From the NCBI GenBank assembly GCA_023378805.1, contig JAMCSQ010000020.1, positions 1 to 22,979 of the forward strand: a stretch of DNA of 22,979 nt, read 5' to 3'. Positions within the stretch are counted from its first letter, which is position 1; the number at the start of each line of letters is the position of its first letter. A program made the translations under genes and the position numbers. Positions 12,735 to 19,911 of this stretch are shown here, piece after piece. The notes under the pieces are model-generated. The model ran no database searches. It saw nothing but the letters and a program-made list of their open reading frames with translations, and had not been told where the DNA came from. This DNA is from Candidatus Parvarchaeota archaeon. Its GTDB lineage: Archaea; Nanobdellota; Nanobdellia; Parvarchaeales; Parvarchaeaceae.

Positions 12735-13493
12735 TTAGTTCATCTTGCTTTTTATTATTCTCGATAGCTTTTCAGAAAACGCTTCATCCTTGTTCTTTAG
12801 CCTCAAAATCTTTACTTTTTTGTTTGAAAGCCTTATATCAAAGGATTTGCCGGGATTAATTTCGCTTATAATTATCCCATCATAGCTAAGCATTCCCCTC
12901 CCTTTTTCTATTTCAACATGCAATCTTTCATCTTTTCTTAGTATAACAGAATTGGAAAGCGGGTTTTCTATTGATAGAAAAGTAAGGCACAGTACGCTTC
13001 TGTCCAGTATTATAGGCCCGCCTGCTGTTCTGTTGTAAGCCGTTGAACCTATTGCACTGGTCACAAGCAAGCCGTCCCCACTTAAAGTATACTCATAAAG
13101 CCTGTTTCTCTTTCCATTTTCGTCATAATAAAGTTTAAAGTAAACCTCCTCCTGTACATTCTTCAGAAGAATTTCATTTACCCCATAATACCTGCTGTTC
13201 TCATATTCAACTTCTATCTTTTTTCCCAATTCTTCTATCCTGTAGCTTTTTGACAGCAGGCTTTTTATTATGAAATTTATGTCTTTCAGATCAACGTCTG
13301 CATAATACCCTGTACTATTTTTTTCATCGCTTCTTATTGAGAGGATTGGCCCGTCGAACTCGTTTGCTGCCTTTATGAAAGTGCCGTCCCCTCCAATAGC
13401 AAGGCATACCTCTGCGTCATCCGAAACGTCAAATTTACTGTAAAGCTTTTTGAGTTCAGGGTAATTCTTTTTTGAAATTATCTTTATTTTCAT
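12735..13493 (-). CDS. nadK: NAD kinase
   Basis: The 252-residue protein is a complete NAD kinase of archaeal length. GGDGT is intact at residues 34-38 (CLAIGGDGTFIKAAN), with D36 the catalytic aspartate. YGVNEILL carries the NE pair (N106, E107), and GDGLLVTSAIGSTAYN (139-154) is the substrate-binding loop. It phosphorylates NAD to NADP. It lies 21 bases after the NAD synthetase gene, so it is the last gene of a nicotinamidase - NAD synthetase - NAD kinase operon. A divergent paralogue lacking the catalytic motif lies at 16520-17530. Confidence 0.93.
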   Translation of the reverse strand: MKIKIISKKNYPELKKLYSKFDVSDDAEVCLAIGGDGTFIKAANEFDGPILSIRSDEKNSTGYYADVDLKDINFIIKSLLSKSYRIEELGKKIEVEYENSRYYGVNEILLKNVQEEVYFKLYYDENGKRNRLYEYTLSGDGLLVTSAIGSTAYNRTAGGPIILDRSVLCLTFLSIENPLSNSVILRKDERLHVEIEKGRGMLSYDGIIISEINPGKSFDIRLSNKKVKILRLKNKDEAFSEKLSRIIKSKMN

Positions 13494-13514
13494 TTTAATT
13501 AATGTTTTCCTTGC

Positions 13515-14345
13515 TTAAAATATCTTTATAGGCGGGGAAGGGGGTAACATGTTTTTGTGCGAATTCTTTTTTATCAGCTCCATAACCTTAATCACCTTTT
13601 CCTTCTTTATGCCTGTTACTTTTTCGATTTTTTCAGGTTTTAGTAGCTTCTTTTCATTAATTGAGTAAAGTACCTTATCTATTTCCTCATAAAGCAAACC
13701 AAGCTCATTTTCAGCCGTTTGTCCTTTCCATAGCTGCGGAGAGGGTATCTTTTCTGCTATCTTTGAAAATACATTCATTTTTTCATTTTTTCCTAACCAC
13801 AGTAGTATCTGCCTAAGCTGAGTCTTGTATAGGTGCTCAGGCACGTTTATGTCAACTCCCCCATCTCCATATTTTGTGTAATACCCCAAGGCATGTTCGC
13901 TTCTGTCGTCTGTTCCTGCAACTATGGCATTTAATTCATTTGCTTCCTTGTATAAAAGAAGCATTCTAAGTCTTGCTTTTATGTTCGCTCTTGCAATTCT
14001 GTTTTTTGCTTTCTTTAACTCGGGATTCTTCTTTTCTATAGCTTTCATTATCGGAGAAATGCTTATTCTCTCGGTTTTTATTCCAATTGCCTTTGCAACT
14101 GCATATGCGTCATTTTCATCTTCCTTTGGGTTTGAATCAGAAGGCATTATTAAGCCAAGTACATTGTTTTTTCCCAGCGCTAAACTACATAAGTATGCTG
14201 TAAATGCAGAATCGCTTCCACCGGATAATCCAACTATTGCTTTCTTGGTTTTAAGTGGTTTAAAGTAATCCTTTATCCACTTAATAGTGTAATTAACCGC
14301 TTTCTTTTCATCTATTTTTAATTCGTTGGGAATTTCCATATCCAA
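13515..14345 (-). CDS. nadE: NH3-dependent NAD+ synthetase
   Basis: The 276-residue protein is a PP-loop ATP pyrophosphatase: SGGSDS at residues 41-46 binds pyrophosphate, and GTDDRSEHALGYYTKYGDGGVDIN holds the deamido-NAD binding region and matches the family's GT-x2-SE-x3-GY-x-TKYGDGG pattern. It amidates nicotinic acid adenine dinucleotide to NAD with ammonia and ATP; no glutaminase domain is fused. It starts seven bases after the nicotinamidase stop and is followed by NAD kinase. The stretch NVFSKIAEKIPSPQLWKGQTAENELG is also family-typical. An ATG two codons later is an equally possible start. Confidence 0.94.
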   Translation of the reverse strand: MDMEIPNELKIDEKKAVNYTIKWIKDYFKPLKTKKAIVGLSGGSDSAFTAYLCSLALGKNNVLGLIMPSDSNPKEDENDAYAVAKAIGIKTERISISPIMKAIEKKNPELKKAKNRIARANIKARLRMLLLYKEANELNAIVAGTDDRSEHALGYYTKYGDGGVDINVPEHLYKTQLRQILLWLGKNEKMNVFSKIAEKIPSPQLWKGQTAENELGLLYEEIDKVLYSINEKKLLKPEKIEKVTGIKKEKVIKVMELIKKNSHKNMLPPSPPIKIF

Positions 14346-14352
14346 AGAAAAG

Positions 14353-14970
14353 CTATTGAAGTTTATTCTTATCTATTCTTACTATCTTTGCAGAATAGTC
14401 GTCTTTCATGTATCCTATGGTGTTTTCATGTTTTTCAGCGCTTATATCTGCGCAGCCGTTTTCTACAATATTTACTTTGTAGCCCCTGAAGAATGCATCA
14501 GCAGCGGTGTGCTGCACGCATATGCTTGTTACAAGTCCGGCAATATAAACTTCTTGTATTTTGTTATACTTTAATAGATTGTCAAGAACTGTATTGTAAA
14601 ATCCACTGTAAGCCCTCTTGTCGATCCTGAAAAGGTTGTTATTTCCTTTTTTATCATTTATCCCATTGTTTGAATCAGCATTGGTTAATTTCACTAAACC
14701 CTGTGAAGGGAGCCAGTCAACTATCTCGCTGCTTTCCGTGTCTTTCATGCAGTGGTTTTTCCATGGCCCGCCGTTAATTTCCAGTTCTGGATCATTGATT
14801 TGATGGGAATCACAGCAGTATATTATAGGCATATTATTTTTATTTGCATATTCTACAAGCTCCTGGAGATTTCTCTTTATTTTTTCCACGTTTTTACAGT
14901 ACATGTTTTTGTCATAGCCTTCCTGGCCAAAACCCTTTATTAAATCCACCAATAACAAAGCTTTTTTCAT
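14353..14970 (-). CDS. pncA: Nicotinamidase (isochorismatase-like hydrolase)
   Basis: The 205-residue protein has the nicotinamidase triad: D9 (LLLVDLIKGF), K118 (FRIDKRAYSGF) and C151 (TSICVQHTAADAFFRG). The metal ligands D54 and H56 (CCDSH) and H73 (WKNHC) are present. It hydrolyses nicotinamide to nicotinate and ammonia, and the ammonia is also the nitrogen source for the next enzyme, NadE. Unlike most genes here it has a strong Shine-Dalgarno sequence (AGGAGGT, 14974-14980) before its ATG. It heads a three-gene NAD(P) operon and diverges from nicotinate phosphoribosyltransferase, whose substrate it makes. Confidence 0.92.
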   Translation of the reverse strand: MKKALLLVDLIKGFGQEGYDKNMYCKNVEKIKRNLQELVEYANKNNMPIIYCCDSHQINDPELEINGGPWKNHCMKDTESSEIVDWLPSQGLVKLTNADSNNGINDKKGNNNLFRIDKRAYSGFYNTVLDNLLKYNKIQEVYIAGLVTSICVQHTAADAFFRGYKVNIVENGCADISAEKHENTIGYMKDDYSAKIVRIDKNKLQ

Positions 14971-14973
14971 ATT

Positions 14974-14980
14974 ACCTCCT
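14974..14980 (-). promoter_or_regulatory. Shine-Dalgarno site of the NAD operon
   Basis: AGGAGGT on the minus strand ends three bases before the ATG at 14970. It implies a real 5' leader on this operon, in contrast with the leaderless neighbours, and so room for translation-level control. Confidence 0.65.
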
Positions 14981-15076
14981 TTTCAACTCTTTATCAGTTA
15001 TGATTTAAATTGTCTGTAGTATGGGAAAAAATGGTACATGACTTTTAAATGACTGTAAAAATTTCCCATTTAGATT

Positions 15077-15085
15077 ACTTAATAA
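15077..15085 (+). promoter_or_regulatory. Possible TATA box for nicotinate phosphoribosyltransferase
   Basis: acttaataa is centred about 28 bases before the ATG at 15109 and supports that start. Other A/T-rich boxes lie at 15003-15011 and 15042-15050, so the promoter is not settled. Confidence 0.4.
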
Positions 15086-15108
15086 GAGAGCTCCTTTCTT
15101 GTATAGTT

Positions 15109-16530
15109 ATGAAAAAGCTGAATTCACTGTTAATGGATGACTCAGAAATGCCGCTGTTTCTCGATTATTATGAACTGACAAGCGGCCAGGCAAACTTTGA
15201 TCAGGGTAGAAACAATAGGATAACGGAGATTTATTACTTTAGAAAGATACCTGAAAACCTTGGAGGTTACATGGTTACTGCAGGCCTCGAGCAAATAATT
15301 GATTTCATAAAAAACTTCAAGTTTAGCAGGAAAGAAGCAGAATGGCTAAAGGAAAGCTCAAACGGTGCATTAACCGATGATTTTTTAGATTACCTCCAGA
15401 AATTTAAGTTCAAAGGAACTGTAAATGCAGTACCTGAGGGAACGGTTGTGTTTCCAAACGAGCCTATAATTACCATAACCGGAAATTCAATAGATGTGCA
15501 ATTGTTTGAAACATACATTCTTTCGGTGATGAACTTCCAGACAATGGTGGCCACTAAGGCAGCCAGGATATCTTACGCTTCAAAAGGCAAACCTTTTCTG
15601 GATTTTGGCGCAAGAAGAGCTCATGGAAGGGATGCAGCGATTTTAAGTTCAAGAGCGTCTTACATAGGCGGAGCGACTGGGACGGCCCTGGTATCAGCTG
15701 CCATGAAGCTTGGTATACCATACTCCGGGACAATGCCCCACAAGTTTATACAGGAAAGGGAAAGCGAGCTCGAAGCTTTCAGAGAATACACAGAATCATT
15801 TCCAAACGATGCGGTTTTGCTTATAGACACTTATGATACTTTGAAAGGCGCACAGAATGCCTGTATTGTGGGAAATGAACTGAGGAAAAAGGGATACGAA
15901 TTAAAGGGAGTTAGGATAGACGGGGGAGATATTTTGCAGGCCAGTAGACAGGTCAGAAGGATACTCGATGATAACTCCTTTTCAAATACAAAGATAATAG
16001 CAAGCAGCGATTTAGATGAATACCAGATAGATTACTTTGTAAAGAACAACGCGCCTATAGACGTTTATGGCGTAGGAACCAGGTTAGATACGGCAGCTAA
16101 CTACAATTCGATTTCAAAGAAGGGAGGGGTCTCTGCACTTGGAGGAGTTTATAAACTTGTAGAAGAGGAGGAAAATGGAACCTTTGTCCCAAAGATAAAG
16201 ATAAGCAGCAGTGATAAAACAACATTGCCTTTCAACAAGCAGATCTACCGCAAAATGAGAAACAATTTTATTCTTGAAGACATAATAGCTCGGCCTTCCT
16301 CTACAGGATATGAGGGATACCAGCAGATTCTGGTTCCTGTAATAAAAAATGGCAAATTGGTTTATGATTTTCCTGCATTAAAAGAAATAAAGGAATACGC
16401 TGAAAAGCAGCTTTCATCTTTGCCTGAAAAATATAGACGCTTGGAAGACTTCGAAGAGTTTCCTGTTAAAATAGGTGAGGAAATAATGTCCGCAAGGAAC
16501 AAGATAATACAGGAAAAGCTTAGCTCTTAA
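15109..16530 (+). CDS. pncB: Nicotinate phosphoribosyltransferase
   Basis: Counting from the ATG at 15109 the protein has 473 residues. Visible family features are LDYYELTSGQANF (about 18-30, the D-Y-ELT motif), YYFRKIPENLGGYMVTAGLE, FGARRAHG (166-173), and GTMPHKFIQ with H211, the equivalent of the phosphorylated histidine. The C-terminal half carries the PRPP-binding barrel (VRIDGGDI, YGVGTRLDT). It makes nicotinate mononucleotide from nicotinate and PRPP, directly after nicotinamidase in salvage. The frame is open to an ATG at 15049, but that codon overlaps a TATA-like run and adds residues unlike the family N-terminus. Its stop overlaps the convergent NAD-kinase-like gene by 11 bases. Confidence 0.92.
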   Translation: MKKLNSLLMDDSEMPLFLDYYELTSGQANFDQGRNNRITEIYYFRKIPENLGGYMVTAGLEQIIDFIKNFKFSRKEAEWLKESSNGALTDDFLDYLQKFKFKGTVNAVPEGTVVFPNEPIITITGNSIDVQLFETYILSVMNFQTMVATKAARISYASKGKPFLDFGARRAHGRDAAILSSRASYIGGATGTALVSAAMKLGIPYSGTMPHKFIQERESELEAFREYTESFPNDAVLLIDTYDTLKGAQNACIVGNELRKKGYELKGVRIDGGDILQASRQVRRILDDNSFSNTKIIASSDLDEYQIDYFVKNNAPIDVYGVGTRLDTAANYNSISKKGGVSALGGVYKLVEEEENGTFVPKIKISSSDKTTLPFNKQIYRKMRNNFILEDIIARPSSTGYEGYQQILVPVIKNGKLVYDFPALKEIKEYAEKQLSSLPEKYRRLEDFEEFPVKIGEEIMSARNKIIQEKLSS

Positions 16531-17530
16531 GCCTATAGATGCTAAACCTTGCGTCTCTTAGTGTTTTATTCTCTTCTATCAAATCTTTCTTCTTAAGGTA
16601 GGATATGCCATGCCTTACAGTCCTTATCTGCAGCGAAGACAGGCTTATTATGTCCTTTTGTGTCAGCGGGCCTTCATACTCCAAAAGCTTCAGTATAAAC
16701 TTTGCGGATGGAGGGGCATCGTCTATGTACGGAATGCTTATTTCTCTGCTTTTTATCTTTTCCAGGGGCGTTTTCTTTATTTCGTTTATAGTAATGAAGT
16801 TTGCCGGTATATCATACTTCTTTATTGTTATCTGTTTTCCTTTGAAGGGATAGCGGAATCTGCCGTCACAGACTATTTCTATTCCTCTTTTGGAATTTAT
16901 GTTCTTTATAGTAATCAATGAACTGCCGTTTGCAATTATTGGTCTGTTCCGCTGCATTGATGATAAAGGTGTTAGTTCTATCACATCTGCATCATTCAGT
17001 ATTACGGGCCCTCCAGACGAAGAAGAGTAGCCGGTAGATCCGGTTGCTGTTGAAACGATTAGGCCATCACCCTCATCATTGAACATTTTATCGCTGTCAA
17101 TATAAAGTGAATAGGATATCACCGATGCGGTCTGGTTTGCGCATATAACAAACTCATTTAATACCGGCGGAAGTGGTTTATCATCAACAAATGCTTCCAA
17201 TCTGTTTCTTCTTTCTATGTCGTACTCCCCGTTTTTTATCGTACTGAAAAGCCTTTTGAAATCCTCCAGTGTTATCTCCGGAAGAAATTCATTTTCATAT
17301 ATTGAAACGCCTAGTACCGGGATAGCGGATTTGATATTCCTGAATGTCCTGAGTACATTGAAACTGCTCCCGAATGCTATGATAATGTCAACTCCCTTAA
17401 GCTTTCCAATTTTCTTTTCATTTTTTTCAACGAAGAATTCTGCTTTCTTGTCCTTGAGAAATTTTAGAAGAGATGGAAGGGACTTTTTACTTTCGCTGTC
17501 TGAATAATCAATTGAAACATAAAACTTCAT
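16520..17530 (-). CDS. Catalytically degenerate NAD kinase fused to a winged-helix domain; candidate NAD(P)-sensing regulator
   Basis: The 336-residue protein has two parts. Residues 1-265 have the NAD kinase fold: the ligand loop GDGLIVSTATGSTGYSSSSGGP (written in pieces: GDGLIV at 154-159, GSTGY at 164-168) and LNEF (124-127) with the NE pair are kept, and CDGRF (221-225) matches the YDG segment of the active enzyme. The catalytic GGDGT is replaced by FGSSF (53-57), so the essential aspartate is missing. Residues about 272-336 form a winged helix (helix LTQKDIISLSS, recognition helix QIRTVRHGISYLKKKDLI, wing to RFSIYRL). A dead NAD-binding domain tied to a DNA-binding domain suggests a transcription factor reading NAD(P). 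It converges on pncB. The frame extends to a TTG at 17560, but ATG 17530 with an upstream AAGG and TATA is preferred. Confidence 0.85.
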   Translation of the reverse strand: MKFYVSIDYSDSESKKSLPSLLKFLKDKKAEFFVEKNEKKIGKLKGVDIIIAFGSSFNVLRTFRNIKSAIPVLGVSIYENEFLPEITLEDFKRLFSTIKNGEYDIERRNRLEAFVDDKPLPPVLNEFVICANQTASVISYSLYIDSDKMFNDEGDGLIVSTATGSTGYSSSSGGPVILNDADVIELTPLSSMQRNRPIIANGSSLITIKNINSKRGIEIVCDGRFRYPFKGKQITIKKYDIPANFITINEIKKTPLEKIKSREISIPYIDDAPPSAKFILKLLEYEGPLTQKDIISLSSLQIRTVRHGISYLKKKDLIEENKTLRDARFSIYRLKS

Positions 17531-17561
17531 ATTTTTCCTTATATAATTATAGAAAAGCAAC

Positions 17562-17570
17562 GTATATATA
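17562..17570 (-). promoter_or_regulatory. TATA box for the NAD-kinase/winged-helix gene
   Basis: The minus-strand element tatatatac is centred about 36 bases before the ATG at 17530, allowing a leader of roughly ten bases containing AAGG. Confidence 0.45.
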
Positions 17571-17579
17571 ATATCTGAT

Positions 17580-17936
17580 TCAGATGCTCAACCTGTTATC
17601 TATTTCTTCTATATAGGTTATGCCATTTTCATTTAAAGGGTTACTATAATCTAATAACTTTAAACCCGTCCCATAAAGAAAGCTTTTGAGTTTTGACATC
17701 TTTTTTTCTCCAGTTCTGTCATTGTCATAAAGTGCTATCACTTTATTTCTGTGGTAAAGAAGCACTTCATTGTATATCCTATTTTCATCTTTGTAGGAAA
17801 CTTGAAGTATTGCATAACTGGGTATGCCTAACTTTCTAAGCGCTTCTTTATCTCTCTTCCCTTCAACTAGTATTACAGCATCGCGTGATTCTTCCTTTAT
17901 AGAATCTATTACTTGTGCTAACCCCTGTTTTACCAC
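17580..17936 (-). CDS. Small stand-alone TOPRIM protein
   Basis: The 118-residue protein consists of little more than a TOPRIM domain: E25 in VILVEGKRDKEAL, and D71 and D73 in VIALYDNDRTGEKK. Such small TOPRIM proteins resemble RNase M5 or DnaG nuclease/nucleotidyl transfer cores; in archaea the role of the solo forms is not established. The start is GTG, supported by a minus-strand TATA (17956-17964) about 26 bases upstream. It lies 49 bases from the NAD-kinase/winged-helix gene start on the same strand, so the two could be co-transcribed, but the second has its own TATA. Confidence 0.8.
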   Translation of the reverse strand: MVKQGLAQVIDSIKEESRDAVILVEGKRDKEALRKLGIPSYAILQVSYKDENRIYNEVLLYHRNKVIALYDNDRTGEKKMSKLKSFLYGTGLKLLDYSNPLNENGITYIEEIDNRLSI

Positions 17937-17955
17937 AGTTTTTACTGATAGGTCT

Positions 17956-17964
17956 TATTTAAAA
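17956..17964 (-). promoter_or_regulatory. TATA box for the TOPRIM gene, supports its GTG start
   Basis: The minus-strand element ttttaaata is centred about 26 bases before the GTG at 17936, the usual leaderless spacing here. A tandem 11-base repeat (tttgtattacc / tttgtattact, 17974-17995) lies just upstream. Apart from these the 17937-18164 spacer shows only the plus-strand TATA near 18128. Confidence 0.5.
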
Positions 17965-18122
17965 TGGCTTTTATTTGTATTACCTTTGTATTACTTTGTC
18001 TGCCAATTTAGTTTCTAATCTTTCAGTGGCATATCTTTATTTTTAGCCTTGATATGGCAACATCTCATACACCTTCTATATTGTACAGGCGTACGTATCC
18101 ATATGCTTCTATTTTAGGCATT

Positions 18123-18134
18123 TATTATATAAAA
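18123..18134 (+). promoter_or_regulatory. TATA box for the epimerase-like gene
   Basis: tattatataaaa is centred about 36 bases before the ATG at 18165, leaving a short leader of about ten bases. Confidence 0.5.
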
Positions 18135-18164
18135 TCCAGCGGTTAAAACCTATTTCTTTACATA

Positions 18165-19280
18165 ATGCCTGTTACTAATATGCAGGGCCTTAATTCAAAA
18201 GTGAATTTTTCCATAGAAAAGATTGCATTTAAAGTGGAGGATTTATTGCTTACTAGCCCATTAAGAATAGCTAATGAAAATTACTCCTCAGCTAAAACGG
18301 TTTTTGTAAGCATAAAATCAAGAGGTTTTGAAGGAATAGGAGAAGCAGCGCCGGATAAAGAAGTAACCGGTGAAGACTTTCATTCAGTTTCCAGGTTCAT
18401 AGAAAAAGCTAATTTAGAATTTAAAGGCAGAGACGCTTTCGATATAGAAGGGATAAATAACTCAATGGATAAGATCTCAAAGGGAGACAGTTCCGCAAAA
18501 GCAGGAATAGACATTGCATTGTACGATTTAGTAGGCAAGATAATGAAGAAGAGGGCCGTATCACTTCTTGGAGGAAGGGGAAACCGCAGACAGACTTCAA
18601 TGACAATAGGCATAGAAAATGAAGGGCTTTCAGTCAAGCATGCAAGGCTTTACAAAAGACAGGGTTTTAAGGTCATAAAGATAAAGGTGGGCCTCGATAC
18701 AGACGAAGACATAAAAAGGATACGTAAGATAAGGGAAGAGGTAGGCAGGGGTATTAAACTAGTCGTTGATGCCAACCAGGGATATACATTAAGGGAAGCA
18801 CAGTTTTTTCTTTCGGAAGCAGAAGCCTTTAATCTCGGTTTCCTGGAACAGCCAGTCAAATTCTCAGATTTTTATGCCTTGAAAAAATTAAGGGAAAGCA
18901 GCAGCATACCTATAATGGCCGATGAAGCAATGAAAAGCATCGAAGACTTTAGGAGGCTTGCAGCTATGGATGCCGTTTCAATGATTAATTTAAAGATTAT
19001 GAAAGTAGGCGGCATAACAAAGGGAATGCAGATAGCTAGAGAAGCAATGTCAAAAAATATAGGGGTTATGGTTGGTTGCATGGAAGAAAGCAGGGTTGGC
19101 ATAGCTGCAGGCATGCACCTTGACCTTTCAATAAAGGATATAGGCTTTGCAGACTTAGATGCCCACCTAACACACAAGAACAGGTTCGTTTCGTCAGGCT
19201 TAGAAACCAGGAAGGGGGTAAATTTCATCGGGAAAGGATACGGTTTGGGGCTTGTTTTTAAGGGTGCTTTTCACGATTAA
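18165..19280 (+). CDS. Enolase-superfamily dipeptide epimerase (L-Ala-D/L-Glu epimerase-like)
   Basis: The 371-residue protein belongs to the muconate-lactonizing / dipeptide-epimerase subgroup. The acid-base lysines are K172/K174 in IKIKVG and K277 in INLKIMK. The metal ligands are D202 (VVDANQGY), E228 (FLEQPV) and D253 (MADEA). A late DLDAH (D330, D332) matches the DxD motif that holds the dipeptide amino group in Ala-Glu epimerases. It should epimerise a dipeptide at the alpha carbon. In bacteria this serves murein peptide recycling; DPANN archaea lack murein, so scavenging from bacterial debris or another dipeptide is possible. It is upstream of, but 630 bases away from, an M13 peptidase. 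Confidence 0.85.
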   Translation: MPVTNMQGLNSKVNFSIEKIAFKVEDLLLTSPLRIANENYSSAKTVFVSIKSRGFEGIGEAAPDKEVTGEDFHSVSRFIEKANLEFKGRDAFDIEGINNSMDKISKGDSSAKAGIDIALYDLVGKIMKKRAVSLLGGRGNRRQTSMTIGIENEGLSVKHARLYKRQGFKVIKIKVGLDTDEDIKRIRKIREEVGRGIKLVVDANQGYTLREAQFFLSEAEAFNLGFLEQPVKFSDFYALKKLRESSSIPIMADEAMKSIEDFRRLAAMDAVSMINLKIMKVGGITKGMQIAREAMSKNIGVMVGCMEESRVGIAAGMHLDLSIKDIGFADLDAHLTHKNRFVSSGLETRKGVNFIGKGYGLGLVFKGAFHD

Positions 19281-19309
19281 AACAGAAACGCATTTGAATA
19301 ACAGTCTTC

Positions 19310-19476
19310 CTATAGCATAAAATGCAAGGACTTATGAAAGCCGCGTGTGAAGTGAACGATGATTTACTCGCAATCATGCTTTCATTCGGTAATCTGCCCA
19401 AATGTCTTGCGGGCTTCTAAAAACAACTTCATGCGTTTGGGCTGCTTAATCTATAAAATAAAACTTTTTTGTTTTT
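19310..19476 (+). other. Stretch with RNA-like secondary structure and a T-rich end
   Basis: ATGATT (19359-19364) pairs with AATCAT (19372-19377), extended after a one-sided bulge by GAAAGC (19336-19341) with GCTTTC (19378-19383). GCCCAAA (19396-19402) can pair either with TTTGGGC (19436-19442) or, for four bases, with GGGC (19411-19414), so two exclusive folds exist. A T-rich run follows (19465-19476). I cannot name a class. A 32-residue ORF (ATG 19322, stop ending 19420) covers the same bases and could instead be a tiny gene or a gene remnant. Confidence 0.35.
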
Positions 19477-19502
19477 ACTGTAATTTATCGAAAATTTAAA
19501 AA

Positions 19503-19784
19503 ATGGAAGAATCCAAAGTATCGTTTGCGGACAAGGAGAAAGTCGAAAAGAAAAGCCGAAGGCATTTTTTGAGCTACCTTAGGTTTGAGACCATAAACAT
19601 CAGGATAACCTGTACGGAGGGATTTCCATGGACGAGAACGGAGTTTACCGGTCACTTGTCAGCGAACACCTCAGCGGAAAAACTGGTTTCTACATTCTTT
19701 TCCAGGAGAATAGGCAATTTCTACAGAAACATCGCATTCACAGACTTTCTTACGAACAAAGTCGTTTTCGGCAGAGCGAAATAG
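19503..19784 (+). CDS. Small basic ORF of uncertain reality, overlapping the next
   Basis: The 93-residue frame starts with MEESKVSFADKEKVEKK, has a TATA-like tctataaaat (19450-19459) upstream, and ends GRAK. No family is recognised. Its last 157 bases overlap the ORF at 19628 in another frame, and both frames have plausible codon use, so one is a shadow or the two parts belong to one frameshifted gene. Confidence 0.3.
   Translation: MEESKVSFADKEKVEKKSRRHFLSYLRFETINIRITCTEGFPWTRTEFTGHLSANTSAEKLVSTFFSRRIGNFYRNIAFTDFLTNKVVFGRAK
19616..19620 (+). promoter_or_regulatory. Shine-Dalgarno site before the 80-residue ORF
   Basis: ggagg lies about seven bases before the ATG at 19628. Since such sites are uncommon in this window, it favours real translation of that ORF. 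Confidence 0.45.
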
Positions 19785-19870
19785 AAAGCAGGAGTTCAAA
19801 GCAGCTGAGCAGATTTGCATACGCCATTAATCAATACCTGAGCGGAAACTCTAGAAAGGCAGAAAGCTGA
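19628..19870 (+). CDS. Small orphan protein with Shine-Dalgarno site
   Basis: The 80-residue product begins MDENGVYRSLVSEHLSGKTG and ends with a helical, polar segment (LSRFAYAINQYLSGNSRK). It has no cysteines, no TM segment and no recognised family. A GGAGG site supports translation. The upstream overlapping frame (19503-19784) may supply its N-terminus if a frameshift has occurred, in which case this is a broken gene. It ends 41 bases before the M13 peptidase gene, which has its own TATA box. Confidence 0.4.
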   Translation: MDENGVYRSLVSEHLSGKTGFYILFQENRQFLQKHRIHRLSYEQSRFRQSEIESRSSKQLSRFAYAINQYLSGNSRKAES

Positions 19871-19877
19871 CAGGGTG

Positions 19878-19890
19878 TTAATAATAAATA
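19878..19890 (+). promoter_or_regulatory. TATA box for the M13 peptidase
   Basis: ttaataataaata is centred about 28 bases before the ATG at 19912, indicating a leaderless message. Confidence 0.5.
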
Positions 19891-19911
19891 CAATGCGGTC
19901 TTAGCTTTTAC

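Noticed and set aside
17531..17560. TTG start extending the NAD-kinase/winged-helix protein by ten residues
   Set aside because: The next codon ATG at 17530 has an AAGG site, and the added residues come from the promoter region.
19322..19420. 32-residue ORF as a confirmed gene
   Set aside because: It has no good TATA box or Shine-Dalgarno site and coincides with pairing segments; kept only as an alternative reading of that stretch.
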